Below are positions 1-7,999 of a stretch of DNA of 64,000 nt, piece after piece (positions within the stretch are counted from its first letter, which is position 1; every line of letters begins with the position of its first letter). Under the pieces are notes generated by a model. The model saw only the letters and a program-made list of their open reading frames with translations. It did not search any database and was not told the DNA's origin. The DNA comes from Anaerolineae bacterium (GTDB lineage Bacteria; Chloroflexota; Anaerolineae; Aggregatilineales; Phototrophicaceae): positions 1 through 64,000 of the forward strand of contig JALHNB010000018.1 of NCBI GenBank assembly GCA_022843745.1. The letters run 5' to 3'. Both the position numbers and the translations under genes were made by a program.

Positions 1-84
1 TGCCATCGCGTTTTTGGACTCCAAACAGTCATATAACTTTTTAGCGCTGCTGAAATGATGGTTTACACATGTAACGTTTTGCTA

Positions 85-117
85 TTGTAGGGGCGACCCG
101 CCGGGTCGCCCCTACAA
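85..117. repeat. Palindromic interspersed repeat, family 1
   Basis: A perfect 16-bp inverted repeat around a single C, with the conserved arm TTGTAGGGGCG and the core ACCCG/CGGGT. It lies downstream of the binding-protein gene that ends at 157. Copies with the same arms but different palindromic cores recur more than 20 times in the window. It could form an RNA hairpin, but no T-run follows, so a terminator role is only possible. Confidence 0.9.
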
Positions 118-156
118 AGCCCAGACACGAATTTGTGTAAGTCAGGATTCGTTGAA

Positions 157-1452
157 CTATTCGATGGTTTCGTCCAGGCAAATCTGGATTTCTTCGGCGG
201 CGAAGGTGAAGGCTTCTTCGGCGCTTTGTTCACCTGTCAGCACGGCGTTGAAGGCATCCACGATCAGTTGGTTGATCTGGCCTGCATACAGGCTGCCGCA
301 TTCGCCGGGGAAGTAGGTCGGCAGAATGCCATTCTCACCATTCTCGACGAAGGCATTGATGTTGTCCGGCGGGCCAGCGCGGTTGAGAATATCCGGGTCA
401 TCTGCCAGCGACATGAGCAGTGGTGTACCGGAATAATCCAGCGCGACAGCTTTCTGGATTTCTGGTGAGAGCATATTCTTCACAAAATCCCAGGCCAGTT
501 CGGGGTCTTGCGCGTCCTTAGAAATCGCAAACCCGTAAGTTCCCATGCCTGTGACCTTACCATTCGGCTGCGAAGGAATCACCTGCACGTCCCATTCAAA
601 GGGTTGGGGATCCATCGCGCGGAGCGAGTTCATGCCGCCAGCAATTGTAAGCTGGAGAGCGCATTTGCCGACTACGAAGCAGTCGCCGCCAGCGTCAAAG
701 TCCAGCGGTTGGCCGACACCATCGACTGTCCACATATCGGTCAGCGCGGTCAGACCTGCCAGTGATTCGGGCGAATTGAGCATGACGGTGCGACCATCCT
801 CGCCGAGCAAGCTGCCACCATGTCCGACGATCCAGGGAACATAGACTGCCCACCAGGAGGGTGCGCCGTTACCGAGGCAGAAATTATCGGTCACTTCTTT
901 GATGGTGACGCAGGCGCTAATCATATCGTCCCATGTCCAATCGGCTTCTGGCAGCGGTGCGCCAGCGGCTTCGAACATGGATTTATTGTAGTAAACCGTG
1001 ACGATATCATACGACGAGGGGATCATGTACAGGCCAGAATCGCCTGATACGCGACCCAGATCGAGCATGATCGGGTAGACGTCGTCAATGTCAATGTCTT
1101 CGTCAGTTTCGGCGAACTGCTGCATATCCAGCACAATGCCGTTCTGAACGAAGGGAACGACGAACAGGTCAGCCGTGAAAATCACGTCAGGCAGTGAATT
1201 TGCGGCGGCCTGGGCGGTCAGTGCGCCCGCATAATCGCCTGTGGCGTACTCGACCTTGACTTCAATATCGGGGTGGGCTTCCTGGAAAGCCTCAACCAGC
1301 ATTTCATTGACGCGATCAACAAATGCGCCTGTCACCGTACCAAAGCGGATGGTGGTGACTTGTGCCTGCACCAGGCCAACAGCCAGGGTGGCAACAACAA
1401 ATAAGCTGACAGCGACGACCATCAACCTACGAGGAAGTAATCTTGAAAACAT
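157..1452 (-). CDS. ABC transporter substrate-binding protein (extracellular, carbohydrate type)
   Basis: A 431-aa family 1 extracellular solute-binding protein. It should capture a sugar or glycoside outside the membrane and deliver it to an ABC permease. Residues 1-30 are a classic signal peptide (basic MFSRLLPRRL start, then a hydrophobic run ending near GLVQAQ). The mature part has typical family features such as a Gly- and Trp-rich middle and ISKDAQDPELAWDFVKNM near residue 310. AGGAGT lies about 8 nt before the ATG. No permease gene adjoins it upstream; partners may lie beyond the left edge. The substrate cannot be read from sequence, but the neighbouring wall-sugar enzymes suggest amino sugars or muropeptides (inference). 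Confidence 0.85.
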   Translation of the reverse strand: MFSRLLPRRLMVVAVSLFVVATLAVGLVQAQVTTIRFGTVTGAFVDRVNEMLVEAFQEAHPDIEVKVEYATGDYAGALTAQAAANSLPDVIFTADLFVVPFVQNGIVLDMQQFAETDEDIDIDDVYPIMLDLGRVSGDSGLYMIPSSYDIVTVYYNKSMFEAAGAPLPEADWTWDDMISACVTIKEVTDNFCLGNGAPSWWAVYVPWIVGHGGSLLGEDGRTVMLNSPESLAGLTALTDMWTVDGVGQPLDFDAGGDCFVVGKCALQLTIAGGMNSLRAMDPQPFEWDVQVIPSQPNGKVTGMGTYGFAISKDAQDPELAWDFVKNMLSPEIQKAVALDYSGTPLLMSLADDPDILNRAGPPDNINAFVENGENGILPTYFPGECGSLYAGQINQLIVDAFNAVLTGEQSAEEAFTFAAEEIQICLDETIE

Positions 1453-1602
1453 TTTATGACTCCTGAAAGTTAAGTATTGAAAATGACATTTTGGAGATCT
1501 TCAAATTTTTTATCTTTCCCCTTAATTCTCCTTTCACGCACCTTTGAGAGCATGGTTTACCCTCATTTGATGTTCCGTTATCTTACCCATGCTTTCGGTT
1601 TC

Positions 1603-2874
1603 TTACAAATTCGCGATGAGAGTATGAATCGCTCGTCGGAAAGCATGAATGCCCTCATGGCTGCGGCCTGGATAGACGCGATTGGTGAGGCAGGCGACGA
1701 CCAGCTTTTTTTCCGGGTCAACCCAAAGCGACGTGCCTGTGAAGCCGGTATGACCGTAGCTGCTCATGCTGAAAAAATCTCCCGCCGACGAATCAACCGC
1801 CGCCTTCAGAATCCAGCCAAGCCCGCGCCGTGTACCGTCGTGGTTGGCGTGTTCGCGTTTGGCATCCTCCATTAACTGGGGCGAAATTTTTAGCGCTGGA
1901 TCGTTTTCCAGCCACGCCTGCCCTAACGCCGCGACATCGTGCGCTTTGGCGAATAATCCAGCGTGTCCGGCGACTCCTCCTACCCCGCAGGCGTTCTCGT
2001 CGTGGACTTCGCCCCAGACGCGGCGTTTGCGCCATGTTAGGTCGTTTTCGGTGGGGGCGATGCTGTGACGGTCAAGGCCATCTCTAACGGGGTTAAAGGT
2101 GGTCGATTTCAACATTAATGGTGACAAAACGCGCGATTGGATCGTTTGCGCGAGGTCAACGTGGGGCGCAGCGCGCTGCGCCCCTACAGAGGATTCTGCA
2201 AATAACCGTGCTGCCGCCTCGCCGAGCAGCATCAGGCCGAGATCGCTGTAACGGATGATGCCATCGCCCGGTTCGCCCACAAACGGATACTGACAGATCG
2301 CGCGAAGGCCGTTTTGCCAGCGTTCTTCGCGCGGAATCGGGTCGAGTTGGTCAGGCGGCAGCGGCGCGGGGCCAGCCGCGTTAAAGACGTCGCGCCAGGG
2401 GGCAAGGCCGGATGTGTGTGTCAGCATATGCCGAAACGTGACCAGTGCCGGATTAACAAGTTTTCCGCGCACGGCTTCTGGCGTTGGCAGTTTGACTTTT
2501 GAATGCGGGTCTTGTCCACCGTCCATTTCGCGCAAGCCCGATGCGCCAAATTCCGGCACGACCTCGACCAGCGGCGTATCGAGCGTCAAGCCTTTTTCTT
2601 CCATCAGCGACAAAAACGCCGTTGCCGTAAACAGTTTCGTCACTGATGCCAGATCGAATTGTGTGTCAGTTTTCACCGGATGCAATTGCTCATTTGGATC
2701 GACCCAACCCCAGGCCGCGTTTAGCAAAACATCGCCATTTTTGACGACGGTCAGCGCCGCCGCCGGAAAGACATCACCCAGGCTGGCCTGAACGATGCGC
2801 TCAAGTTCAGCTTGCGCGGCGGGGGAAAGCTGGTTGATCGGCTGACTCGGCAAAATGTCGTCTAATGTGGGCAA
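1603..2874 (-). CDS. Serine hydrolase of the beta-lactamase family, AmiE-like
   Basis: A 423-aa class C beta-lactamase/transpeptidase-fold hydrolase. The catalytic SxxK motif is visible as SVTK (Ser77, Lys80), followed by a YSD motif near residue 209 and a GHTGFTG box (the KTG equivalent) near residue 377. Family members include esterases, D-aminopeptidases and the N-acetylmuramyl-L-alanine amidase AmiE (YbbE) of Bacillus. The last is preferred here because NamZ-like and NagZ-like genes are close by, as in the Bacillus ybbC-ybbD-ybbE cluster. There is no signal peptide, so the enzyme is probably cytoplasmic, unlike the secreted Bacillus enzyme. A family 1 repeat (2161-2187) is embedded in frame and is translated as VGAQRAAP. 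Confidence 0.8.
   Translation of the reverse strand: MPTLDDILPSQPINQLSPAAQAELERIVQASLGDVFPAAALTVVKNGDVLLNAAWGWVDPNEQLHPVKTDTQFDLASVTKLFTATAFLSLMEEKGLTLDTPLVEVVPEFGASGLREMDGGQDPHSKVKLPTPEAVRGKLVNPALVTFRHMLTHTSGLAPWRDVFNAAGPAPLPPDQLDPIPREERWQNGLRAICQYPFVGEPGDGIIRYSDLGLMLLGEAAARLFAESSVGAQRAAPHVDLAQTIQSRVLSPLMLKSTTFNPVRDGLDRHSIAPTENDLTWRKRRVWGEVHDENACGVGGVAGHAGLFAKAHDVAALGQAWLENDPALKISPQLMEDAKREHANHDGTRRGLGWILKAAVDSSAGDFFSMSSYGHTGFTGTSLWVDPEKKLVVACLTNRVYPGRSHEGIHAFRRAIHTLIANL
2161..2187. repeat. Family 1 palindromic repeat inside the serine hydrolase gene
   Basis: GTGGGGCGCAGCG followed by its near-complement CGCTGCGCCCCTAC, in frame in the hydrolase coding sequence. It adds a surface-loop-like segment, VGAQRAAP, between two conserved blocks. 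Confidence 0.85.
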
Positions 2875-2893
2875 GATACATCCTCATTTTCAA

Positions 2894-2919
2894 GAGGACT
2901 TGGCACGCCAAGCCCCTAC
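2894..2919. repeat. Degenerate family 1 repeat
   Basis: A variant with core CTTGGC/GCCAAG and one intact CCCCTAC arm, in the gap between the serine hydrolase and ADP-ribosylglycohydrolase genes. Confidence 0.6.
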
Positions 2920-2932
2920 AAACGGTCTTCGA

Positions 2933-3958
2933 TCAAGCATGATCTTTTGGATTATCCATTAGGCGGTGGATTTTTGCGCTCATATTCAGGAGTCGATCCC
3001 GATGCTCGATGCGCTCGACCCACGCGGCAGGCCAGGAGTCGATGCCCTGATACGCCCCGGCGAACGACCCCGCGATGCAGGCAATCGAGTCAGAATCACC
3101 GCTGGTCACGACGGCGCGGTGGATGACCGCAACTGGATCATCAGGAAACATCAGAAAGCAGAGTAATGCCGTCGCAAAAGCCTGCTCCGCGACCCATCCT
3201 GCGCCCGTCGCAAGACACGGGTCGGTATGACGATCCATTTTAATCAGCGCGATGTCCAATTTGTCCAGCACCGTCAGGCATTCGTCCCAGCCATGCGCGA
3301 TATACTGCTGCGGCGTAGTCATGACGATGCTGCGTTCCCATAAAGCGCCCAGCCAATCGGCGTGATAAATTTCGCGCTGGGAATTGGCGTAAGCGCGAAC
3401 CCGCTGCGGAAGATTCATCACATCACCGCCTTGAGCCAGATCAGCGATTACGAACGCGGTCAGGTCAGCAGCAGCCAATCCGGTGGGATGACCATGTGTA
3501 TAGGCCGCCTGAAATTGCGCGATTTTCGCTCGTGTCGCAGCGTCCGTTTTCAGCAGACCAACGGGCATGACCCGCATATTTGCGCCGCAGCCTTTTGAGC
3601 TGATCTGGGATGCTTCCGTCCACTTTTTGCCCTCGATAAGTTCTTCGCAGGCTTGCAGGCAGGTGTTGCCGGGAGCGCGATTATTTTCGGGGTCGTTGTA
3701 CCAGTCGATGAATGTCCGCCGTAGTTGTTCACCGAGATTTTCAGGCGTGTAGGGGCGTGGTGCGGCGATAAGTGCGTCGCCAACTGCCAGCGCCATTTGG
3801 GTGTCGTCGGTGATAAGCGCTGGATATGGGGGTTCAATGGGGCCACTTGGCGGGAATTTTCTGAGGATAGCTTCGATACTTAGAAATTCGGTGTCCGCAC
3901 CGAGCGCATCGCCCAATGCCGCGCCGACCAGCGAACCCGAAATGCGTTTCTCGTCCAT
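2933..3958 (-). CDS. ADP-ribosylglycohydrolase family protein
   Basis: A 341-aa all-alpha ADP-ribosylglycohydrolase (DraG/ARH fold). Such enzymes use two Mg ions to remove ADP-ribose from proteins or small molecules. Diagnostic motifs are present: GAALGDALGAD near residues 12-22, the metal-binding TDDT near 50-53, and the C-terminal SGDSDSIACIAGSFAGAYQG near 290, which holds the second Asp pair. The length is normal and all metal ligands look intact. The true substrate is unknown. It is transcribed with the hydrolase downstream. The start has the expected family N-terminus (KRISGSLVGAALGDALG). Confidence 0.88.
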   Translation of the reverse strand: MDEKRISGSLVGAALGDALGADTEFLSIEAILRKFPPSGPIEPPYPALITDDTQMALAVGDALIAAPRPYTPENLGEQLRRTFIDWYNDPENNRAPGNTCLQACEELIEGKKWTEASQISSKGCGANMRVMPVGLLKTDAATRAKIAQFQAAYTHGHPTGLAAADLTAFVIADLAQGGDVMNLPQRVRAYANSQREIYHADWLGALWERSIVMTTPQQYIAHGWDECLTVLDKLDIALIKMDRHTDPCLATGAGWVAEQAFATALLCFLMFPDDPVAVIHRAVVTSGDSDSIACIAGSFAGAYQGIDSWPAAWVERIEHRDRLLNMSAKIHRLMDNPKDHA

Positions 3959-4043
3959 GTTTTGCTGCTCCGAACAACTCTTATCCAGCGCAGTGGATTA
4001 TAACGGCTAACCGGATTTCGTAGAGAGAGCACGAATATATCAA

Positions 4044-4556
4044 TCATGAAAGATGTGAGTTAACTAATTCACGGAAGACGGTGATGTCTTCAACACGAGA
4101 AAAATATCGCTTGGGGATAAGCCAATAATTATTGGGCTGCTCTTTGAGAAATAGGAGAAATACATGCTCGCTTTCAAGAATCTTCTCAAAATTTGACCAT
4201 GTAACTTTTACATCGATTCCTGGTGATTTATAACTTGCACCTGTTTCATCGAAGGCAAATTCGTATTCTGGCTCAGTGTTCTTTCTGAGATAATCCTCTA
4301 GTGCAGAAGGAAAAGGGATGCCAAACCAGAAGGCAATTACAGACAATATTGCTAAGATCGGAATAACTAGCCTTAAATCAATCAGTTGACGCTCTAAATA
4401 AGTATATAAAAAGTAGCAGCTATGGATGAAAACAATTATAGAAAATAATTTGATTATGTTATCGTGACCGCCCTTTAGATTATCCAGGCGACGACCCCGA
4501 ATGGTATCAGAAAGCCTGTATTTAAAGCGGAGGTTAATTTCTCTGCCAGAATCCAT
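4044..4556 (-). CDS. YcxB-like membrane protein
   Basis: A 170-aa protein with two hydrophobic segments (about residues 35-52 and 63-80) and a C-terminal YcxB-like domain (about 95-165). The domain shows FAFDETGASYKSPGIDVKVT, the conserved W (VTWSNFEKI) and LIPKRYFS. The function of this family is unknown. The gene is clearly more AT-rich than its neighbours, which suggests recent acquisition. It probably starts at the ATG of MDSGREINL. The flanking genes are on the same strand but not overlapping. Confidence 0.65.
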   Translation of the reverse strand: MDSGREINLRFKYRLSDTIRGRRLDNLKGGHDNIIKLFSIIVFIHSCYFLYTYLERQLIDLRLVIPILAILSVIAFWFGIPFPSALEDYLRKNTEPEYEFAFDETGASYKSPGIDVKVTWSNFEKILESEHVFLLFLKEQPNNYWLIPKRYFSRVEDITVFRELVNSHLS

Positions 4557-4583
4557 CTTTATTTCCTAGAAAAACAACGCATT

Positions 4584-5762
4584 TTAGGGGTATATCAAAA
4601 ATGGCTGTCTTTGTGTGCGGAAATCGTCACACTCCTGCGCCCAGGTGCGCGTCAATTTATCGAGTGGCAGCCCAGCCTCGATTCCCAGACGCAGCGTTTC
4701 TGAGCCGATCAATCTGTCAAAATGATAGATCGCACCCGGCTCAACTTTCGCGTTGCGGGGGATCGGCCAGATCGAACGCGCCGGATACATTTCGCGGATG
4801 GTCATGATAAGCCCCATCCACGTTTCAATAGGTCGCCACCAATCCCGATCAACGATATGAACCTGAACGCCGCCGCAGTCCAGACCCTGCCACTTACTGC
4901 TGTATGGGCGAAAGCTGTGCGGGCGAAAACGAACACCCAGCCAGTAGAGCCGATTCATGCGCTCGGCGAGTTCGTTGCCGTTCATCGCCGGAGCGCCGAC
5001 AACCTCAAACGGAAGGTTTGTGCCACGCCCTTCCGAGAGCGTTGTGCCTTCGATGAGGCACGCGCCGGGATAATGATGCAGGGTGCTGAGGTGCGGCATA
5101 TTCGGCGACGGTGGAATCCAGACCAGCCCGGTATCTTCCCACAGCATATCGCGCGTCCAGCCTTCGCAGGCGATGACCGTCAGATGTGCGGGGGTCGGAT
5201 TCCACAGCGCGTTTATCATTTGCGCCATTTCGCCCAATGTCATGCCATGCTGCACCGGAATGGGGAAGCGACCCACAAATGAGGCCATCTCCGGCTCCAG
5301 AATCGGCCCGTCGATCATCAATCCACCCAGCGGATTTGGCCTGTCGAGGATCACCACCGCGACACCATTTTCCCCTGCTGCTTCGAGGATATGCGAGATC
5401 GTCCACAGATAGGTGTAGTAGCGAACGCCGATGTCCTGGATGTCGCACACCAGAATGTCGATATTTTTGAGCATGTCGGCGGAGGGGCGCACGTCCGCCC
5501 CATACAGGCTGTAGACAGGCAGCCCAGTACGCACATCGGTTTGCGTGTGAATCTGCTCACCCTCGTCGGCGACACTGGCGAAACCATGCTCCGGGCCAAA
5601 AAGCGCGGTCAGTTTGACGGCGGGTGCGTCGGTTAAAATCTGGTACGCGCTGTTCAGGTCGCCGTCTACCGCGCTCGGATTGGTCATTAAGCCGACTCGC
5701 GCATTGCGTAATGCGGTGTAGCCGCTGTCGCGCAAAATTTCGAGGCCCACTTTGACGGTCAT
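4584..5762 (-). CDS. NamZ-like exo-beta-N-acetylmuramidase (DUF1343)
   Basis: A 392-aa DUF1343 (YbbC) family protein. Characterised members (NamZ of Bacillus subtilis) release MurNAc from the non-reducing end of peptidoglycan fragments. Family motifs are clear: RVGLMTNPSAV (residues 22-32), LFGPEHGF (54-61), DIQDIGVRYYTYLWT (about 107-121) and LDRPNPLGG (about 140). There is no signal peptide, so it should act on imported fragments in the cytoplasm, whereas the Bacillus enzyme is secreted. The ATG is preceded by a 30-codon ORF that stops 8 nt upstream. With the AmiE-like and NagZ-like genes it forms a muropeptide-salvage set. Confidence 0.87.
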   Translation of the reverse strand: MTVKVGLEILRDSGYTALRNARVGLMTNPSAVDGDLNSAYQILTDAPAVKLTALFGPEHGFASVADEGEQIHTQTDVRTGLPVYSLYGADVRPSADMLKNIDILVCDIQDIGVRYYTYLWTISHILEAAGENGVAVVILDRPNPLGGLMIDGPILEPEMASFVGRFPIPVQHGMTLGEMAQMINALWNPTPAHLTVIACEGWTRDMLWEDTGLVWIPPSPNMPHLSTLHHYPGACLIEGTTLSEGRGTNLPFEVVGAPAMNGNELAERMNRLYWLGVRFRPHSFRPYSSKWQGLDCGGVQVHIVDRDWWRPIETWMGLIMTIREMYPARSIWPIPRNAKVEPGAIYHFDRLIGSETLRLGIEAGLPLDKLTRTWAQECDDFRTQRQPFLIYP

Positions 5763-5770
5763 GCTTGCTT

Positions 5771-5863
5771 CTATCGTCTTTTCTTGCCAACGGCGAATTG
5801 TGCGGCAGCCCGGCCATAGATGCCGATAATTTCTCGCTTCACACGGGCGGCATCCGCATTCAT
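5771..5863 (-). CDS. Possible 30-aa leader ORF before the NamZ-like gene
   Basis: An ATG with a strong upstream GAGGGG site opens 30 codons (N-terminus MNADAARVKREIIGIYG). The stop lies 8 nt before the NamZ-like start. The product is basic and has no recognised family. The good ribosome-binding site and tight spacing suggest it is translated or coupled; it could also be the leftover end of a decayed gene. Confidence 0.35.
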   Translation of the reverse strand: MNADAARVKREIIGIYGRAAAQFAVGKKRR

Positions 5864-5947
5864 AGATTTCCCCTCGATGAAAGACCGCGATTTTATCGAA
5901 TGTGGATGCCTATTCCAAATAGCCGCTATGGACTATCTAAATAACGG

Positions 5948-7225
5948 CTACCCGATCAGATGAAATTTCGACTGCCGTCCGTGCAGCCAGCGCATTATCC
6001 CGCCACTCATCACGGCATCCTGTTCCAGCGCGAGTCGGATGACCTGGTTATCCCACTCAGGAATCGCTTTCTTAACGTTGAGTTCGATGGAATAGGCCGT
6101 CTCGTCAAAAATTTCGTAATCGCCCTTGCCGGGTACACCGGTTTGTTGATCCCATAAACCGATAGTTGGGCCAGCTGCATGTCCATGATAACCAAGCGGA
6201 TGGCTATAGATCATCGCGTCGATGCCTTCGGATTTGGCTTGCTCTAACGCGATTTTCAGCACCTCGTTGCCTGTTCTGCCGACAGCCATCGCCTCCATAT
6301 GAATATCCTGCAAGCGGTTGCCGTCTGCCAGCGCTGCTTTTAGTCCGGCAGGCGCATCGGTTTCGCCGGGTTTCAGCACATAAGCGACTTCCTGCTGATC
6401 GGTTGCCAACCCCAGATAATAAAAGCCGACATCACACCACAGCAGATCACCCGGCAAAATCACGGTTCGCTTTTCGTCGTGGGTGTTAAAGTCCGCAGTG
6501 GGATCGCCCGCCGCCTGAATATCGACATCTGGCTGAAACCACGCCTGGAAGCCGAGATCGAGCATTTTTTGCCGCATCCACCAGATCAGATCATCCGTTG
6601 TCGTGATTCCGGGGTGAATCGTGACGCTGGAAAACATTTCCGCGATGATGGCATGGCCGATTTCGACGATGCCGGGATACACATCCAGTTCGGGCTGAAT
6701 ACGGCGTTCCAGCCAGCCAATCGCCAGCCGTTCAGCGCTTTTCACCCGCGTCATGAGGTCTTCTCCAAGCGCGGCCTCAAGCTCGACAAATTCGTTATGG
6801 GTCAGGCCGTCGCCAAACGCTGATTCCACCGACACGTTGATGCCGATACTTTTCGGGTCGCGCTCACGGATGATTCTCGCCAGACACTTGTACAGCCCTT
6901 CTTTCGCGGGATCCCAGACGACTTCATAAAATCCCGGCTGACCGTAGCGGCTGACGGTGAGGCGCTCGACGGTGTTGTCGTCTTGCAGAGCGAAAACCAG
7001 AATCGTGCGCCGCCGTGCTGCCATCGCGGGTTCGGGCAGAAGGGTCATTATCACGGGGTCTTCGTTGTATTCTCTGGCGATGACCAGCCACATATCAAAA
7101 CCCTCGCGCTTCATGATCTCCGGCAGGATGGTTTCGATTCGTTTCTTCAGCCAGCGGTTGCGGACATCGGCGCGGGCGCGTAATGGCAGAATTTTGTTGC
7201 GGTAGTTTTCAGTGTTTTTGAGCAT
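5948..7225 (-). CDS. M24 family metallopeptidase (Xaa-Pro aminopeptidase-like)
   Basis: A 425-aa pita-bread-fold peptidase with an N-terminal creatinase-like domain (about 1-170) and a C-terminal M24 catalytic domain (about 180-425). Candidate metal ligands are the Asp residues of LLWCDVGFYYLGLATDQQE, the His of SHPLGYHGHAAGP and the Glu of SIELNVKK. Members cut N-terminal residues before proline or process dipeptides. Its ATG shares one base with the toxin stop codon (TAATG), so it appears translationally coupled to the toxin-antitoxin pair upstream. A role in finishing peptides released from muropeptides is conceivable from context, but this is inference. Confidence 0.85.
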   Translation of the reverse strand: MLKNTENYRNKILPLRARADVRNRWLKKRIETILPEIMKREGFDMWLVIAREYNEDPVIMTLLPEPAMAARRRTILVFALQDDNTVERLTVSRYGQPGFYEVVWDPAKEGLYKCLARIIRERDPKSIGINVSVESAFGDGLTHNEFVELEAALGEDLMTRVKSAERLAIGWLERRIQPELDVYPGIVEIGHAIIAEMFSSVTIHPGITTTDDLIWWMRQKMLDLGFQAWFQPDVDIQAAGDPTADFNTHDEKRTVILPGDLLWCDVGFYYLGLATDQQEVAYVLKPGETDAPAGLKAALADGNRLQDIHMEAMAVGRTGNEVLKIALEQAKSEGIDAMIYSHPLGYHGHAAGPTIGLWDQQTGVPGKGDYEIFDETAYSIELNVKKAIPEWDNQVIRLALEQDAVMSGGIMRWLHGRQSKFHLIG

Positions 7226-7554
7226 TAGTTGTATGTGCTTTCTGTACGTCGCATAATCGCTATGAGAACAAGTTTACCTTTGTATTGGTGCTTAAGGTGA
7301 ACAATTTCGCCTGGAACAATCATAAAAAATATCCGCCAATTACCCTGTTCCTGCCGTCGGCTATTTTGAAATTTCTTATCAAGGAGTTTTTTAACCCCTT
7401 GTACTGCATAGGGATTTTCAGCAATTAATAATTCTCGTATTGAATTAAAAACTGCCAACCTGTCATTAGGAGGCAGTTCATTAGCATCCTCTTGGCTCTT
7501 TTTCGTGATCTGTAACAACCACTTATGTGTTTGCTTTTCCGGCATCACGTTCAC
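7225..7554 (-). CDS. RelE/ParE-family toxin-like protein
   Basis: A 109-aa RelE/ParE-like protein with a helical N-terminus (KWLLQITKKSQEDANELP) and a beta-rich C-terminal half (GNWRIFFMIVPGEIVHL, LVLIAIMRRTE) typical of ribosome-dependent mRNA interferases or ParE gyrase poisons. Basic residues in NSRRQEQGNWRIFF and IMRRTE would be the active-site candidates. Its start lies inside the 3' end of the antitoxin gene (about 30 nt overlap), the classic antitoxin-first arrangement. The DNA is AT-richer than its surroundings. Confidence 0.72.
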   Translation of the reverse strand: MNVMPEKQTHKWLLQITKKSQEDANELPPNDRLAVFNSIRELLIAENPYAVQGVKKLLDKKFQNSRRQEQGNWRIFFMIVPGEIVHLKHQYKGKLVLIAIMRRTESTYN

Positions 7555-7795
7555 TTTCTTCGATCAGCTTATCCAGGTCAACCGTATAAAGCTCAAGTTT
7601 TGAAATGTCGATATTTCCTTCCTCATCAACTGCGTCACCAAGTGCTTCCGTTAGAAGCGCGGCTTCCTCTGGTGTAACGTAGCCCCCTTCTTCATCGACG
7701 GTTTTAAGGCGCTGAATAATCTCCTGGTGTAGCTCCTCTAGCTCCTCTGGTGATAATTCGTCTAATGCTGAGACTAATATTTGTAAATCGGTCAT
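7523..7795 (-). CDS. Antitoxin-like protein paired with the RelE-like toxin
   Basis: A small acidic protein (90 aa from ATG 7795; 92 aa if a TTG at 7801 is used). It starts MTDLQILVSALDELSPEEL and ends with an acidic, probably disordered toxin-wrapping tail (YTVDLDKLIEESERDAGK). No DNA-binding fold can be named with confidence. The ATG is preferred over the TTG, although the TTG overlaps the stop of a small upstream ORF (TTGA). The gene order and overlap with the toxin support the pairing. Confidence 0.65.
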   Translation of the reverse strand: MTDLQILVSALDELSPEELEELHQEIIQRLKTVDEEGGYVTPEEAALLTEALGDAVDEEGNIDISKLELYTVDLDKLIEESERDAGKANT

Positions 7796-7797
7796 GC

Positions 7798-7956
7798 TCA
7801 AATTTCCTCATACTCAACAAATCCACCAACTTCCATTATATCTTGTATCAGCGTCGTTTCCTTTAACATTAGGCGACCATCACTCAGATCAATAAGACTT
7901 TCCCCACGATCTTTCATTCTGATTTGATACCCTCTTAACAACACAATAATCCGCAC
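7798..7956 (-). CDS. Small 52-aa ORF upstream of the antitoxin (possible gene remnant)
   Basis: An open frame from GTG 7956 (a TAG lies two codons upstream) to TGA 7798, directly abutting the antitoxin start. An ATG lies 13 codons in. The C-terminal part (GESLIDLSDGR, then IMEVGGFVEYEEI) loosely resembles the C-terminus of the small subunit of isopropylmalate dehydratase (LeuD). It may therefore be the remnant of a leuD-like gene cut by insertion of the toxin-antitoxin pair. It may equally be an unknown small protein of that operon. Confidence 0.35.
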   Translation of the reverse strand: MRIIVLLRGYQIRMKDRGESLIDLSDGRLMLKETTLIQDIMEVGGFVEYEEI

Positions 7957-7999
7957 AGACTACTCTTTGGCAGTTGTTTGAAATCAAACCGGAATCGCC

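Noticed and set aside
4722-5282. Plus-strand 186-aa frame under the NamZ-like gene
   Set aside because: Arg/His-rich translation typical of GC-rich antisense; the minus strand encodes all DUF1343 motifs.
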